Of a DNA stretch of 64,000 nt, positions 46,316-61,017 are shown piece by piece (the stretch's first letter is position 1; the number at the start of each line of letters is the position of its first letter). The stretch covers positions 36,049,851-36,113,850 of the forward strand of contig NC_079877.1 in NCBI RefSeq assembly GCF_029227915.1, given 5' to 3'. The notes under the pieces are model-generated. The model was not told where the DNA came from, made no database searches, and worked only from the letters and a program-made list of their open reading frames with translations. Source of the stretch: Hydractinia symbiolongicarpus (taxonomy: Eukaryota; Cnidaria; Hydrozoa; Anthoathecata; Hydractiniidae). Both the position numbers and the translations under genes were made by a program.

Positions 46316-48550
46316 TTTGAGTACTACAAGTCTCATGCGTTTTAGTGGTGAAAAGATAATTTAAAAAATCGTTCTGGAAATGAGTTTACTCACAGGGTAC
46401 TTTCTTTGTATACATTCGACAATACGGGCCAAGCCCGGGATTTAAGGGAAATCGTGCGTTTTTGTTTGCCGCCGATTAAACTTCTTTTATTCAGCGTCTC
46501 ATCAAAAATGAAAACATTTTTGAAAACTACAAGTCTCATGCGTTTTAGTGGTGAAAAGATAATTTAAAAAATCGTTCTGTAAATGAGTTTACTCACAGGG
46601 TACTTTCTTTAATACATTCGACTATACGGGCCGAGTCCGGGATTTAGGAGAAATCGCGGGTTTTCGTTTGCCCGCGATTAAACTTCTTTTATTCAGCGTC
46701 TCATCAAAAATGTGAACATGTTTGAGTACTACAAGTCTCATTAGTTCTTGTGGTGCAGAAATAATTTGAAAAATCGTTCGGGAAATGAGTTTACTCCCTT
46801 GGTACTTTCTTTGTACACTTTTGACTATACGGGCCGAGTCCGGGATTTACGGGAAATCGCGTGTTTTCGTTTACCGGCGATTAAACGTCTTTTATTCAGC
46901 GTCTTATCAAAAATGAAAACAATTTTGAAAACTACAAGTCTCGTGCGTTTTAGTGGTGAGAAGATAATTTAAAAAATCGTTCTGGAAATGAGTTTACTCA
47001 CAGGGTACTTTCTTTGTACACTTTTAACTATACGGGCCGAGTCCGAGATTTACGGGAAATCGCGGGTTTTCGTTTGCCGGCAATTAAACGTCTTTTATTC
47101 AGCGTCTCATCAAAAATGAAAACAATTTTGAAAACTACAAGTCTAATGCGTTTTAATGGTGAAAAGATAATTTAAAAAATCGTTCTGTAAATGAGTTTAC
47201 TCACAGGGTACTTTCTTTGATACATTCGACTATACCGGCGAAACCCAGGATTTACGGGAAATCGCGTGTTTTCGTTTGCCGGCGATTAAACCTCTTTCAT
47301 TAAACGTCTCATCAAAAATGAAAACATTTTTGAAAACTACAAGTCTCATGCGTTTTAGTGGTGCAAAAATAATATAAAAAATCGTTTGGGAAATGAGTTT
47401 ACTCCCTGGGTACATTATTTGTATACATTCTACTATACGGGCCAAGCCCGGGATTTACGGGAAATCGCGGGTTTTCGTTTGCCGGCGATTCAAGCTCTTT
47501 CATTAAGCGTCTCATCAAAAACGAAAACATGTTTGAGTACTACAAGTCTCATGCGTTTTAGTGGTGAGAAGATAATTTGAAAAATCGTTCTGGAAATGAG
47601 TTTACTCACAGGGTACTTTCTTTGCATACATTCGACTATACGGGCTAAGCCCGGGATTTACGGGAAATCGTGCGTTTTTGTTTGCCCGCGATTAAACGTC
47701 TTTTATTCAGCGTCTCATCAAAAATGAAAACATGTTTGAGTACTACAAGTCTCATGCGTTTTAGTGGTGAAAAGATAATTTAAAAAATCGTTCTGGAAAT
47801 GAGTTTACTCACAGGGTACTTTCTTTGTATACATTCGACAATACGGGCCAAGCCCGGGATTTAAGGGAAATCGTGCGTTTTTGTTTGCCGCCGATTAAAC
47901 TTCTTTTATTCAGCGTCTCATCAAAAATGAAAACATTTTTGAAAACTACAAGTCTCATGCGTTTTAGTGGTGAAAAGATAATTTAAAAAATCGTTCTGTA
48001 AATGAGTTTACTCACAGGGTACTTTCTTTAATACATTCGACTATACGGGCCGAGTCCGGGATTTAGGAGAAATCGCGGGTTTTCGTTTGCCCGCGATTAA
48101 ACTTCTTTTATTCAGCGTCTCATCAAAAATGTGAACATGTTTGAGTACTACAAGTCTCATTAGTTCTTGTGGTGCAGAAATAATTTGAAAAATCGTTCGG
48201 GAAATGAGTTTACTCCCTTGGTACTTTCTTTGTACACTTTTGACTATACGGGCCGAGTCCGGGATTTACGGGAAATCGCGTGTTTTCGTTTACCGGCGAT
48301 TAAACGTCTTTTATTCAGCGTCTTATCAAAAATGAAAACAATTTTGAAAACTACAAGTCTCGTGCGTTTTAGTGGTGAGAAGATAATTTAAAAAATCGTT
48401 CTGGAAATGAGTTTACTCACAGGGTACTTTCTTTGTACACTTTTAACTATACGGGCCGAGTCCGAGATTTACGGGAAATCGCGGGTTTTCGTTTGCCGGC
48501 TATTAAACGTCTTTTATTCAGCGTCTCATCAAAAATGAAAACAATTTTGA
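45710..48550 (+). repeat. 1419-bp (7-monomer) tandem duplication
   Basis: Units are about 45710-47128 and 47129-48550. Landmarks at 45967 and 46748 recur at 47386 and 48167. Length is seven monomers minus 2 bp. A few differences separate the copies: GTCACATGCG against GTCTCATGCG, ACAAGTTTGAG against ACATGTTTGAG, and CCGGCAATT against CCGGCTATT. The first unit overlaps the end of 2884-bp copy B, so this event used that copy as template. Confidence 0.88.
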
Positions 48551-50950
48551 AAACTACAAGTCTCGTGCGTTTTAGTGGTGAGAAGATAATTTAAAAAATC
48601 GTTCTGGAAATGAGTTTACTCACAGGGTACTTTCTTTGTATACATTCGACTATACGGGCCAAGCCCGGGATTTACAAGAAATCGCGTGTTTTCGTTTGCT
48701 GGCGATTAAACCTCTTTCATTAAGCGTCTCATCAAAAATGAACACATTTTTGAAAACTACAAGTCTCATGCGTTTTAGTGATGAACAAATAATTTAAAAA
48801 ATCGTTCTGGAAATGGGTTTACTCACAGGGTACTTTCTTTGTATACTTTCGACTATACGGGCCAAGCCCGGGATTCACGAGAAATAGTGGGTTTTCGTTT
48901 GCCGGCGATTAAACCTCTTTCATTAAGCGTCTCATGAAAAATGAAAACATTTTTGCAAACTACAAGTCTCATGCGTTTTAGTGATGAAAAAATAATTTAA
49001 AAAATCGTTCGGGAAATGAGTTTACTCCCTGGGTACTTTCTTTGTACACTTTTGACTATACGGGCCGAGTCCGAGATTTACGGGAAATCGCGGGTTTTCG
49101 TTTGCCGGCGATTAAACGTCTTTTATTCAGCGTCTTATCAAAATTGAAAACTACAAGTCTCATGCGTTTTAGTGGTGAGAAGCTAATTTAAAAAATCGTT
49201 CTGGAAATGAGTTTACTCACAGGGTACTTTCTTTGTATACATTCGACTATACGGGCCAAGCCCAGGATTTACGGGAAATCGCGTGTTTTCGTTTGCCGGC
49301 GATTAAACCACTTTCATTAAGTGTCTCATCAAAAATGAACACATTTTTCAAAACTACAAGTCTCATGCGTTTTAGTGGTGAAAAAATAATTTAAAAAAAT
49401 CGTTCGGGAAATGAGTTTACTCCCTGGGTACATTCTTTTTATACTTTTGACTATATGGGCCGAGTCCGGGATTTAGGAGAAATCGCGGGTTTTCGTTTGC
49501 CGGCGATTAAACTTCTTTTATTCAGCGTCTCATCAAAAATGCAAACATGTTTGAATATTACAAGTCTCATTAGTTGTTGTGGTGCAGAAATAACTTGAAA
49601 AATCGTTCGGGAAATGAGTTTACTCCCTTGGTACTTTCTTTGTATACTTTTAACTATACGGGCCGAGTCCGGGATTTACGGGAAATCGCGGGTTTTCGTT
49701 TGCCGGCGATTAAACGTCTTTTATTCAGCGTCTCATCCAAAATGAAAACAATTTTGAAAACTACAAGTCTCGTGCGTTTTAGTGGTGAGAAGATAATTTA
49801 AAAAATCGTTCTGGAAATGAGTTTACTCACAGGGTACTTTCTTTGTATACATTCGACTATACGGGCCAAGCCCGGGATTTACAAGAAATCGCGTGTTTTC
49901 GTTTGCTGGCGATTAAACCTCTTTCATTAACCGTCTCATCAAAAATGAACACATTTTTGAAAACTACAAGTCTCATGCGTTTTAGTGATGAACAAATAAT
50001 TTAAAAAATCGTTCTGGAAATGAGTTTACTCACAGGGTACTTTCTTTGTATACATTCGACTATACGGGCCAAGCCCGGGATTCACGAGAAATAGCGGGTT
50101 TTCGTTTGCCGGCGATTAAACCTCTTTCATTAAGCGTCTCATGAAAAATAAAAACATTTTTGAAAACTACAAGTCTCATGCGTTTTAGTGATGAAAAAAT
50201 AATTTAAAAAATCGTTCGGGAAATGAGTTTACTCCCTGGGTACTTTCTTTGTACACTTTTGACTATACGGGCCGAGTCCGAGATTTACGGGAAATCGCGG
50301 GTTTTCGTTTGCCGGCGATTAAACGTCTTTTATTCAGCGTCTTATCAAAATTGAAAACTACAAGTCTCGTGCGTTTTAGTGGTGAGAAGCTAATTTAAAA
50401 AATCGTTCTGGAAATGAGTTTACTCACAGGGTACTTTCTTTGTATACATTCGACTATACGGGCCAAGCCCAGGATTTACGGGAAATCGCGTGTTTTCGTT
50501 TGCCGGCGATTAAACCACTTTCATTAAGCGTCTCATCAAAAATGAACACATTTTTCAAAACTACAAGTCTCATGCGTTTTAGTGGTGAAAATATAATTTA
50601 AAAAAATCGTTCGGGAAATGAGTTTACTCCCTGGGTACATTCTTTTTATACTTTTGACTATATGGGCCGAGTCCGGGATTTAGGAGAAATCGCGGGTTTT
50701 CGTTTGCCGGCGATTAAACTTCTTTTATTCAGCGTCTCATCAAAAATGCAAACATGTTTGAATATTACAAGTCTCATTAGTTGTTGTGGTGCAGAAATAA
50801 CTTGAAAAATCGTTCGGGAAATGAGTTTACTCCATTGGTACTTTCTTTGTATACTTTTAACTATACGGGCCGAGTCCGGGATTTACGGGAAATCGCGGGT
50901 TTTCGTTTGCCGGCGATTAAACGTCTTTTATTCAGCGTCTCATCCAAAAT
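48530..50950 (+). repeat. 1207-bp (6-monomer) tandem duplication
   Basis: Units start near 48530 and 49740. Shared rare changes include GATTTACAAGAAATCGCG, GTGATGAACAAAT, GATTCACGAGAAATAG, the 12-bp deletion in CTTATCAAAATTGAAAAC (49134 and 50341), an extra A in TTAAAAAAATCG, and TTAGTTGTTGTGG (49567 and 50774). Length is 1218 minus 12 plus 1. Confidence 0.88.
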
Positions 50951-52835
50951 GAAAACAATTTTGAAAACTACAAGTCTCATGTGTTTTAGTGGTGAAAAGA
51001 TAATTTAAAAAATCGTTCGGGAAATGAGTTTACTCACAGGGTACTTTCTTTGTATACATTCGACTATACGGGCCAAGCCCGGGATTTACGGGAAATCGCG
51101 GGTTTTCGTTTGCCGGTGATTAAGCCTCTTTCATTAAGCGTCTTATCAAATATGAAAACAATTTTGAAAACTACAAGTCTCATGCGTTTTAGTGATGAAA
51201 AGATAATTTAAAAAGTCGTTCTGGAAATGAGTTTACTCACAGGGTACTTTCTTTGTATACATTCGACTATACGGGCCAAGCCCGGGATTCACGAGAAATC
51301 GCGGGTTTTCGTTTGCCGGCGATTAAACCTCTTTCATTAAGCGTCTCATGAAAAATGAAAACATCTTTGAAAACTACAAGTCTTATGCGTTTTCGTGATG
51401 AAAAAATAATTTAAAAAATCGTTCGGGAAATGAGTTTACTCCCTGGGTACTTTCTTTGTACACTTTTGAATATACGGGCCGAGTCCGAGATTTACGGGAA
51501 ATCGCGGGTTTTCGTTTGCCGGTGATTAAACATCTTTTATTCAGCGTCTCATCAAAAATGAAAACAATTTTGAAATCTACAAGTCTCATGCGTTTTAGTG
51601 GTGAGAAGATAATTTAAAAAATCGTTCTGGAAATGAGTTTACTCACAGGGTACTTTCTTTGTATACATTCGACTATACTTGCCAAGCCCAGGATTTACGG
51701 GAAATCGCGTGTTTTCGTTTGCCGGCGATTAAACCTCTTTCATTAAGCGTCTCATCAAAAATGAACACATTTTTGAAAACTACAAGTCTCATGCGTTTTA
51801 GTGGTGAAAAAATAATTTAAAAAATCGTTCGGGAAATGAGTTTACTCCCTGGGTATATTCTTTTTATATTTTTGACTATATGGGCCGAGTCCGGGATTTA
51901 GGAGAAATCGTGGGTTTTCGTTTGCCGGCGATTAAACCTCTTTCATTAAGCGTCTTATGAAAAATGAAAACATTTTTGAAAACTACAAGTCTCATGCGTT
52001 TTAGTGATAAAAAAATAATTTAAAAAATCGTTCGGGAAATGAGTTTACTCCCTGGGTACTTTCTTTGTACACTTTTGACTATACGGGCCGAGTCCGAGAT
52101 TTACGGGAAATCGCGGGTTTTCGTTTGCCGGCGATTAAACGTCTTTTATTCAGCGTATTTTCAAAAATGAAAACAATTTTGAAAACTACAAGTCTCATGC
52201 GTTTTAGTGGTGAGAAGATAATTTAAAAAATCGTTCTGGAAATGAGTTTACTCACAGGGTACTTTCTTTGTATACATTCGACTATACGGGCCAAGCCCGG
52301 GATTCACGAGAAATAGCGGGTTTTCGTTTGCCGGCGATTAAACCTCTTTCATTAAGCGTCTCATGAAAAATGAAAACATTTTTGAAAACTACAAGTCTCA
52401 TGCGTTTTAGTGATGAAAAAATAATTTAAAAAATCGTTCGGGAAATGAGTTTACTCCCTGGGTACATTCTTTTTATACTTTTGACTATATGGGCCGAATC
52501 CGGGATTTAGGAGAAATCGCGGGTTTTCGTTTGCCGGCGATTAAACTTCTTTTATTTAGCGTCTCATCAAAAATGCAAACATGTTTGAATATTACAAGTC
52601 TCAATAGTTGTTGTGGTGCAGAAATAACTTGAAAAATCGTTCGGGAAATGAGTTTACTCCCTTGGTACTTTCTTTGTATACTTTTAACTATACGGGCCGA
52701 GTCCGGGATTTACGGGAAATCGCGGGTTTTCGTTTGCCGGCGATTAAACGTCTTTTATTCAGCGTCTCATCCAAAATGAAAACAATTTTGAAAACTACAA
52801 GTCTCATGTGTTTTAGTGGTGAAAAGATAATTTAA
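50781..52835 (+). repeat. 1827-bp (9-monomer) recurrence of the TTAGTTGTTG unit
   Basis: The TTGTTGTGGTGCAGAAATAAC monomer region at 50781 recurs at 52608 with the same CATCCAAAATG and CATGTGTTTTAG changes. The distance is nine monomers exactly. The interval holds GATTCACGAG and TATATTTTTGACTATATGG units that also occur around 62-63 kb. Confidence 0.8.
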
Positions 52836-53055
52836 AAAATCGTTCTGGAAATGAGTTTACTCACAGGGTACTTTCTTTGTATACATTCGACTATACGGGC
52901 CAAGCCCGGGATTTACGGGAAATCGCGGGTTTTCGTTTGCCGGCGATTAAGCCTCTTTCATTAAGCGTCTCATGAAAAATGAAAACATTTTTAAAAACTA
53001 CAAGTCTCATGCGTTTTAGTGGTGAAAAAATAATTTAAAAAATCGATCGGGAAAT

Positions 53056-56000
53056 GAGTTTACTCTCTGGGCACTTTCTTTGTATACTTTTGACTATACG
53101 AGCCGAGTCCGGGATTTACGGGAAATCGCGGATTTTCATTTGCCGCCGATTAAACTTCTTTTATTCAGCGTCTCATCAAAAATGAAAACATTTTTAAAAA
53201 CTACAAGTCTCATGCGTTTTAGTGGTGAAAAAATAATTTAAAAAATCGTTCGGGAAATGAGTTTACTCCCTGGGTACTTTCTTTGTATACTTTTGACTAT
53301 ACAGGCCGAGTCTGGGATTTACGGGAAATCACGGTTTTCGTTTACCGGCGATTAAACTTCTTTTATTCAGGGTCTCATCAAAAATGAAAACATTTTTGAA
53401 AACTACAAGTCTCATGCGTTTTAGTGATGAAGAAATAATTTAAAAAATCGTTCGGGAAATGAGTTTACTCGCTGGGTACTTTCATTGTATACATTCGACT
53501 ATACGGGCCAAGCCCGGGATTTACGGGAAATCGCGTGTTTTTGTTTTCCTGGCGATTAAACGTCTTTTATTCAGCGTCTCATCAAAAATGAAAACAATTT
53601 TGAAAACTAAAAGTCTCATGCGTTTTAGTGGTGAAAAAATAATTTAAAAAATCGTTCGGGAAATGAGTTTACTCCCTGGGTACTTTCTTTGTATACTTTT
53701 GACTATACGGGCCGAGTCCGGGATTTACGGGAAATCGCGGGTTTTCGTTTGCCGGCGATTAAACTTCTTTTATTTAGCGTCTCATCAAAAATCAAAACAT
53801 TTTTAAAAACTACAAGTCTCATGCGTTTTAGTGGTGAAAAAATAATTTAAAAAATCGTTCGGGAAATGAGTTTACTCCCTGGTTACTTTCTTTGTATACA
53901 TTCGACTATACGGGCAAAGCCCGGGATTTACGGGAAATCGCGTGTTTTTGTTTGCCGGCGATTAAACGTCTTTTATTCAGCGTCTCATCAAAAATGAAAA
54001 AAATTTTGAAAACTACAAGTCTCATGCGTTTTAGTGGTGAGAAGATAATTTAAAAAATCGTTCTGGAAATGAGTTTACTCACAGGGTACTTTTTTTGTAT
54101 ACATTCGACTATACGGGCCAAGCCCGGGATTTACAAGAAATCGCGTGTTTTCGTTTGCTTGGCGATTGAACCTCTTTCATTAAGCGTCTCATCAAAAATG
54201 AACACATTTTTGAAAACTACAAGTCTCATGCGTTTTAGTGGTGAAAAAATAATTTAAAAAATCGTTCGGGAAATGAGTTTACTCACACGGTACTTTCTTT
54301 GTATACATTCGACTATACGGGCCAAGCCCGGGATTTACGGGAAATCGCGGGTTTTCGTTTGCCGGCGATTCAAGCTCTTTCATTAAGAGTCTCATCAAAA
54401 ATGAAAACATTTTTGAAAACTACAAGTCTAATGCGTTTTTGTGATGAAAAAATAATTTAAAAAGTCGTTCGGAAATGAGTTTACTCCCTGGGTACTTTCT
54501 TTGTACACTTTTGACTATACGGGCCGAGTCCGGGATTTACGGGAAATCGCGGGTTTTCGTTTGCCGGCGATTAAACGTCTTTTACTCAGCGTCTCATCAA
54601 AAATGAAAACAATTTTGAAAACTACAAGTCTCATGCATTTTAGTGGTGAAAAGATAATTTAAAAAATCGTTCTGGAAATGAATTTACTCACAGGGTACTT
54701 TCTTTGTATACATTCGACTATACGGGCTAAGCCCGGGATTTACGGGAAATCGCGGGTTTTCGTTTGCCGGAGATTCAAGCTCTTTCATTGAGCGTCTCAT
54801 CAAAAATGAAAACATTTTTGAAAACTACAAGTCTCATGCGTTTTAGTGGTGAAAAAATAATTTAAAAAATCGTTCGGGAAATGAGTTTAATCCCTGGGTA
54901 CTTTCTTTGTATACATTCGACTATACGGGTCAAGCCCAGGATTTACGGGAAATCGCGTGTTTTCGTTTGCCGGCGATTAAACCTCTTTCATTAAGCGTCT
55001 CATCAAAAATGAACACATTTTTGAAAACTACAAGTCTCATGCGTTTTAGTGGTGAAAAAATAATTTAAAAAATCGTTCGGGAAATGAGTTTACTTCCTGG
55101 GTATATTCTTTTTATACTTTTGACTATATGGGCCGAGTCCGGGATTTAGGAGAAATCGCGGGTTTTCGTTTGCCGGCGATTAAACTTCTTTTATTCAGCG
55201 TCTCATCAAAAATGCAAACATGTTTGAATATTACAAGTCTCATTAGTTCTTGTGGTGCAGAAATAACTTAAAAAATCGATCGGGAAATGAGTTTACTCCC
55301 TGGGCACTTTCTTTGTATACTTTTGACTATACGAGCCGAGTCCGGGATTTACGGGAAATCGAGGGTTTTCGTTTGCCGCCGATTAAACTTCTTTTATTCA
55401 GCGTCTCATCAAAAATGAAAACATTTTTGAAAACTACAAGTCTCATGCGTTTTAGTGGTGAAAAGATAATTTAAAAAATCGTTCTGTAAATGAGTTTACT
55501 CACAGGGTACTTTCTTTGTATACATTCGACTATACGGACGAAACCCAGGATTAACGGGAAGTCGCGTGTTTTCGTTTGCCGGCGATTAAACCTCTTTTAT
55601 TAAGCGTCTCATCAAAAATGAAAACATTTTTGAAAACTACAAGTCTCATGCGTTTTATTGGTGAAAAATTTTAAAAAATCGTTCGGGAAATGAGTTTACT
55701 CCCTGGGTACATTATTTGTATACATTCTAGTATACGGGCCAAGCCCGGGATTTACGGGAAATCGCAGGTTTTCGTTTGCCGGCGATTCAAGCTCTTTCAT
55801 TAAGCGTCTCATCAAAAATGAAAACATTTTTGAAAACTACAAGTCTCATGCGTTTTAGTGGTGAAAAAATAATTTAGAAAACCGTTCGGGAAATGAGTTT
55901 ACTCCCTGCGTACTTTCTTTGTATACATTCGACTATACGGGCCAAGCCCCGGGTTTACGGGAAATCGCGGGTTTTCGTTTGCCGGCGATTAAACCTCTTT

Positions 56001-56870
56001 CATTAAGCGTCTCATCAAAAATGAAAATATTTTGGAAATTTACAAGTCTCATGCGTTTTAGTGGTGAAAAAATAATTTAAAAAATCGTTCGGGAAATGAG
56101 TTTACTCACTGGGTACTTTCTTTGTATACTTTTGACTATACGGGCCGAGTCCGGGATTTACGGGAAATCGCGGGTTTTCGTTTGCCGGCGAATAAACTTC
56201 GTTTATTCAGCGTCTCATCAAAAATGAAAACATTTTTAAAAACTACAAGTCTCATGCGTTTTAGTGGTGAAAAGATAATTTAAAAAATCGTTCGGGAAAT
56301 GAGTTTACTCCCTGGGTACTTTCTTTGCATACTTTTGACTATACAGGCCGAGTCTGGGATTTACGGGAAATCACGGTTTTCGTTTACCGGCGATTAAACT
56401 TCTTTTATTCAGGGTCTCATCAAAAATGAAAACATTTTTGAAAACTACAAGTCTCATGCGTTTTAGTGATGAAGAAATAATTTAAAAAATCGTTCGGGAA
56501 ATGAGTTTACTCCCTGGGTACTTTCTTTGTATACATTCGACTATACGGGCCAAGTCCGGGATTTACGGGAAATCGCGTGTTTTTGTTTGCCGGCGATTAA
56601 ACGTCTTTTATTCAGCGTCTCATCAAAAATGAAAACAATTTTGAAAACTACAAGTCTCATGCGTTTTAGTGGTGAAAAAATAAATTAAAAAATCGTTCGG
56701 GAAATGAGTTTACTCCCTGGGTACTTTCTTTGTATACTTTTGACTATACGGGCCGAGTCCGGGATTTACGGGAAATCGCGGGTTTTCGTTTGCCGGCGAT
56801 TAAACTTCTTTTATTCAGCGTCTAATCAAAAATCAAAACATTTTTAAAAAATACAAGTCTCATGCGTTTT
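53056..56870 (+). repeat. ~3042-bp higher-order relationship
   Basis: The monomer with TACAGGCCGAGTCTGGG, ATCACGGTTTTCG and CAGGGTCTCATC at 53331 recurs at 56373, 3042 bp on (15 monomers minus 3). Neighbouring units with ATCAAAACATTTTTAAAAA, CTGGTTAC and GAAAAAAATTTTG recur in the same order. Between them, about 54.3-56.2 kb is a run of less ordered units, including one with a 3-bp loss in GAAAAATTTTAAAAAATC near 55662. Confidence 0.78.
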
Positions 56871-57439
56871 AGTGGTGAAAAAATAATTTAAAAAATCGTT
56901 CGGGAAATGAGTTTACTCCCTGGTTACTTTCTTTGTATACATTCGACTATACGGGTCAAGCCCGGGATTTACGGAAAATCGCGTGTTTTTGTTTGCCGGC
57001 GATTAAACGTCTTTTATTCAGCGTCTCATCAAAAATGAAAAAAATTTTGAAAACTACAAGTCTCATGCGTTTTAGTGGTAAGAAGATAATTTAAAAAATC
57101 GTTCTGGAAATGAGTTTACTCACAGGGTATTTCTTTTTTATACATTCGACTATACGGGCCAAGCCCGGGATTTACAAGAAATTGCGTGTTTTCGTTTGCC
57201 GGCGATTGAACCTCTTTCATTAAGCGTCTCACCAAAAATGAACACATTTTTGAAAACTAAAAGTCTCATGCGTTTTAGTGGTGAAAAAATAATTTAAAAA
57301 ATCGTTCGGGAAATGAGTTTACTCCCTGGGTACATTCTTTTTATAATTTTGACTATACGGGCCGAGTCGGGGATTTAGGAGAAATCGCGGGTTTTCGTTT
57401 GCCGGCGATTAAACTTCTTTTATTCAGCGTCTCATCAAA

Positions 57440-60400
57440 AATGTAAACATGTTTGAGTACTACAAGTCTCATTAGTTCTTGTGGTGCAGAAATAATTTGA
57501 AAAATCGTTCGGGAAATGAGTTTACTCCCTTGGTACTTTCTTTGTACACTTTTGACTATACGGGCCGAGTCCGGGATTTACGGGAAATCGCATGTTTTTG
57601 TTAACCGGTGATTAAACGTCTTTTATTCAGCGTCTTATCAAAAATGAAAACAATTTAGAAAACTACATGTCTCATGCGTTTTAGTGGTGAAAAGATAATT
57701 TAAAAAGTCGTTCTGGAAATGAGTTTACACACAGGGTAATTTCTTTGTATACATTCGACTATACGGGCCAAGCCCGGGATTCACGAGAAATCGTGGGTTT
57801 TCGTTTGGCGGCGATTAAACCTCTTTCATGAAGCGTCTCATGAAAAATGAAAACATTTTTGAAAAATACAAGTCTCATGCGTTTTAGTGATGAAAAAATA
57901 ATTTAAAAAATCGTTCGGGAAATGAGTTTACTCCCTGGGTACTTTCTTTGTATACATTCGACTATGCGGGCCAAGCGCGGGATTTACGGGAAATCGCGCG
58001 TTTTTATTTGCCGGCGATTAAACGTATTTTATTCAGCGTCTCATCAAAAATGAAAACATGTTTGAGTACTACAAGTCTCATGCGTTTTAGTGGTGAGAAG
58101 ATAATTTAAAAAATCGTTCTGGAAATGAGTTTACTCACAGGGTACTGTTTTTGTATACATTCGACTATACGGGCCAAGCCCGGGATTTACAAGAAATCGC
58201 GTGTTTTCGTTTGCCGGCGATTAAACTTCTTTTATTCAGCGTCTCATTAAAAATGTAAACATGTTTGAGTAATACAAGTCTCATTAGTTCTTGTGGTGCA
58301 GAAATAATTTGAAAAATCGTTCGGGAAATGAGTTTACTCCCTTGGTACTTTCTTTGTACACTTTTGACTATACGGGCCGAGTCCGGGATTTACGGGAAAT
58401 CGCGTCTTTTCGTTTACCGGCGATTAAACGTCTTTTATTCAGCGTCTTATCAAAAATGAAAACAATTTTGAAAACTACAAGTCTCATGTGTTTTAGTGAT
58501 GAAAAGATAATTTAAAAAGTCCTTCTGGAAATGAGTTTACGCACAGGGTACTTTCTTTGTATACATTCGACTATACGGGCCAAGCCCGGGATTCACGAGA
58601 AATCGCGGGTTTTCGTTTGCCGGCGATTAAACCTCTTTCAAAAAGCGTCTCATGAAAAATGAAAACATCTTTGAAAACTACAATTCTCATGCGTTTTCGT
58701 GATGAAAAAATAATTTAAAAAATCGTTCGGGAAATGAGTTTACTCCCTGGGTACTTTCTTTGTATACATTCGACTATACGGGCCAAGCCCGGGATTTACG
58801 GGAAATCGCGCGTTTTTGTTTGCCGGCGATTAAACGTATTTTATTCAGCGTCTCATCAAAAATGAAAACATGTTTGAGTACTACAAGTCTCATGCGTTTT
58901 AGTGGTGAGAAGATAATTTAAAAAATCGTTCTGGAAATGAGTTTACTCACAGGGTACTGTTTTTGTATACATTCGACTATACGGGCGAAGCCCGGGATTT
59001 ACAAGAAATCGCGTGTTTTTGTTTGCCGGCGATTAAACCTCTTTCATTAAGCGTCTCATCAAAAATGAACACATTTTTGAAAACTACAAGTCTCATGCGT
59101 TTTAGTGGTGAAAAAATAATTTAAAAAATCGTTCGGGAAATGAGTTTACTCCCTGGGTACATTCTTTTTATACTTTTGACTATACGGGCCGAGTCCGGGA
59201 TTTAGGAGAAATCGCGGGTTTTCGTTTGCCCGCGATTAAACTTCTTTTATTCAGCGTCTCATCAAAAATGTAAACATGTTTGAGTAATACAAGTCTCATT
59301 AGTTCTTGTGGTGCAGAAATAATTTGAAAAATCGTTCGGGAAATGAGTTTACTCCCTTGGCACTTTCTTTGTACACTTTTGACTATACGGGCCGAGTCCG
59401 AGATTTACGGGAAATCGCGGGTTTTCGTTTGCCGGTGATTAAACATCTTTTATTCAGCGTCTCATCAAAAATGAAAACAATTTTGAAAACTACAAGTCTC
59501 ATGCGTTTTAGTGGTGAGAAGATAATTTAAAAAATCGTTCTAGAAATGAGTTTACTCACAGGGTACTTTCTTTGTATACATTCGACTATACGGGCCAAGC
59601 CCAGGATTTACGGGAAATCGCGTGTTTTCGTTTGCCGGCGATTAAACCTCTTTCATTAAGCGTCTCATCAAAAATGAACACATTTTTGAAAACTACAAGT
59701 CTCATGCGTTTTAGTGGTGAAAAAATAATTTAAAAAATCGTTCGGGAAATGAGTTTGCTCCCTGGGTACATTCTTTTTATAATTTTGACTATACGGGCCG
59801 AGTCCGGGATTTAGGAGAAATCGCGGGTTTTCGTTTGCCGGCGTTTAAACTTCTTTTATTCAGCGTCTCATCAAAAATGTAAACATGTTTGAGTACTACA
59901 AGTCTCATTAGTTCTTGTGGTGCAGAAATAATTTGAAAAATCGTTCGGGAAATGAGTTTACTCTCTTGGTACTTTCTTTGTACACTTTTGACTATACGGG
60001 CCGAGTCCGGGATTTACGGGAAATCGCATGTTTTCGTTTACCGGTGATTAAACGTCTTTTATTCAGCGTCTTTTCAAAAATGAAAACAATTTTGAAAACT
60101 ACAAGTCTCATGCGTTTTAGTGGTGAAAAGATAATTTAAAAAGTCGTTCTGGAAATGAGTTTTCTCACAGGGTACTTTCTTTGTATACATTCGACTATAC
60201 GGGCCAAGCCCGGGATTCACGAGAAATCGCGGGTTTTCGTTTGGCGGCGATTAAACCTCTTTCATGACGCGTCTCATGAAAAATGAAAACATTTTTGAAA
60301 ACTACAAGTCTCATGCGTTTTAGTGATGAAAAATTAATTTAAAAAATCGTTCGGGAAAAGAGTTTACTCCCTGGGTACTTTCTTTCTATACATTCGACTA

Positions 60401-60955
60401 TACGGGCCAAGCCCGGGATTTACGGGAAATCGCGCGTTTTTGTTTGCCGGCGATTAAACGTATTTTATTCAGCGTCTCATCAAAAATGAAAACATGTTTG
60501 AGTACCACAAGTCTCATGCGTTTTAGTGGTGAGAAGATAATTTAAAAAATCGTTCTGGAAATGAGTTTACTCACAGGGTACTTTTTTGTATACATTCGAC
60601 TATACGGGCCAAGCCCGGGATTTACAAGAAATCGCGTGTTTTCGTTTGCCGGCGATTAAACCTCTTTCATTAAGCGTCTCATCAAAATTGAACACATTTT
60701 TGAAAACTACAAGTCTCATGCGTTTTAGTGGTGAAAAAATAATTTAAAAAATCGTTCGGGAAATGAGTTTACTCCCTGGGTACATTCTTTTTATACTTTT
60801 GACTATACGGGCCGAGTCCGGGATTTAGGAGAAATCGCGGGTTTTCGTTTTCCCGCGATTAAACTTCTTTTATTCAGCGTCTCATCATAAATGTAAACAT
60901 GTTTGAGTACTACAAGTCTCATTAGTTCTTGTGGTGCAGAAATAATTTGAAAAAT
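57440..60955 (+). repeat. TTAGTTCTTG-led block with 4-, 5- and 3-monomer spacing
   Basis: TTAGTTCTTG monomers at 57471, 58282, 59297, 59906 and 60920 are spaced about 811, 1015, 609 and 1014 bp. Linked markers are GATTCACGAG units, TTTACAAGAAATCGCG units and the AACGTATTTTATTC monomer at 58021, 58833 and 60457 (offsets 812 and 1624). The order is mosaic, not one fixed HOR. Confidence 0.8.
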
Positions 60956-61017
60956 CGTTCGGGAAATGAGTTTACTCCCTTGGTACTTTCTTTGTACACT
61001 TTTGACTATACGGGCCG

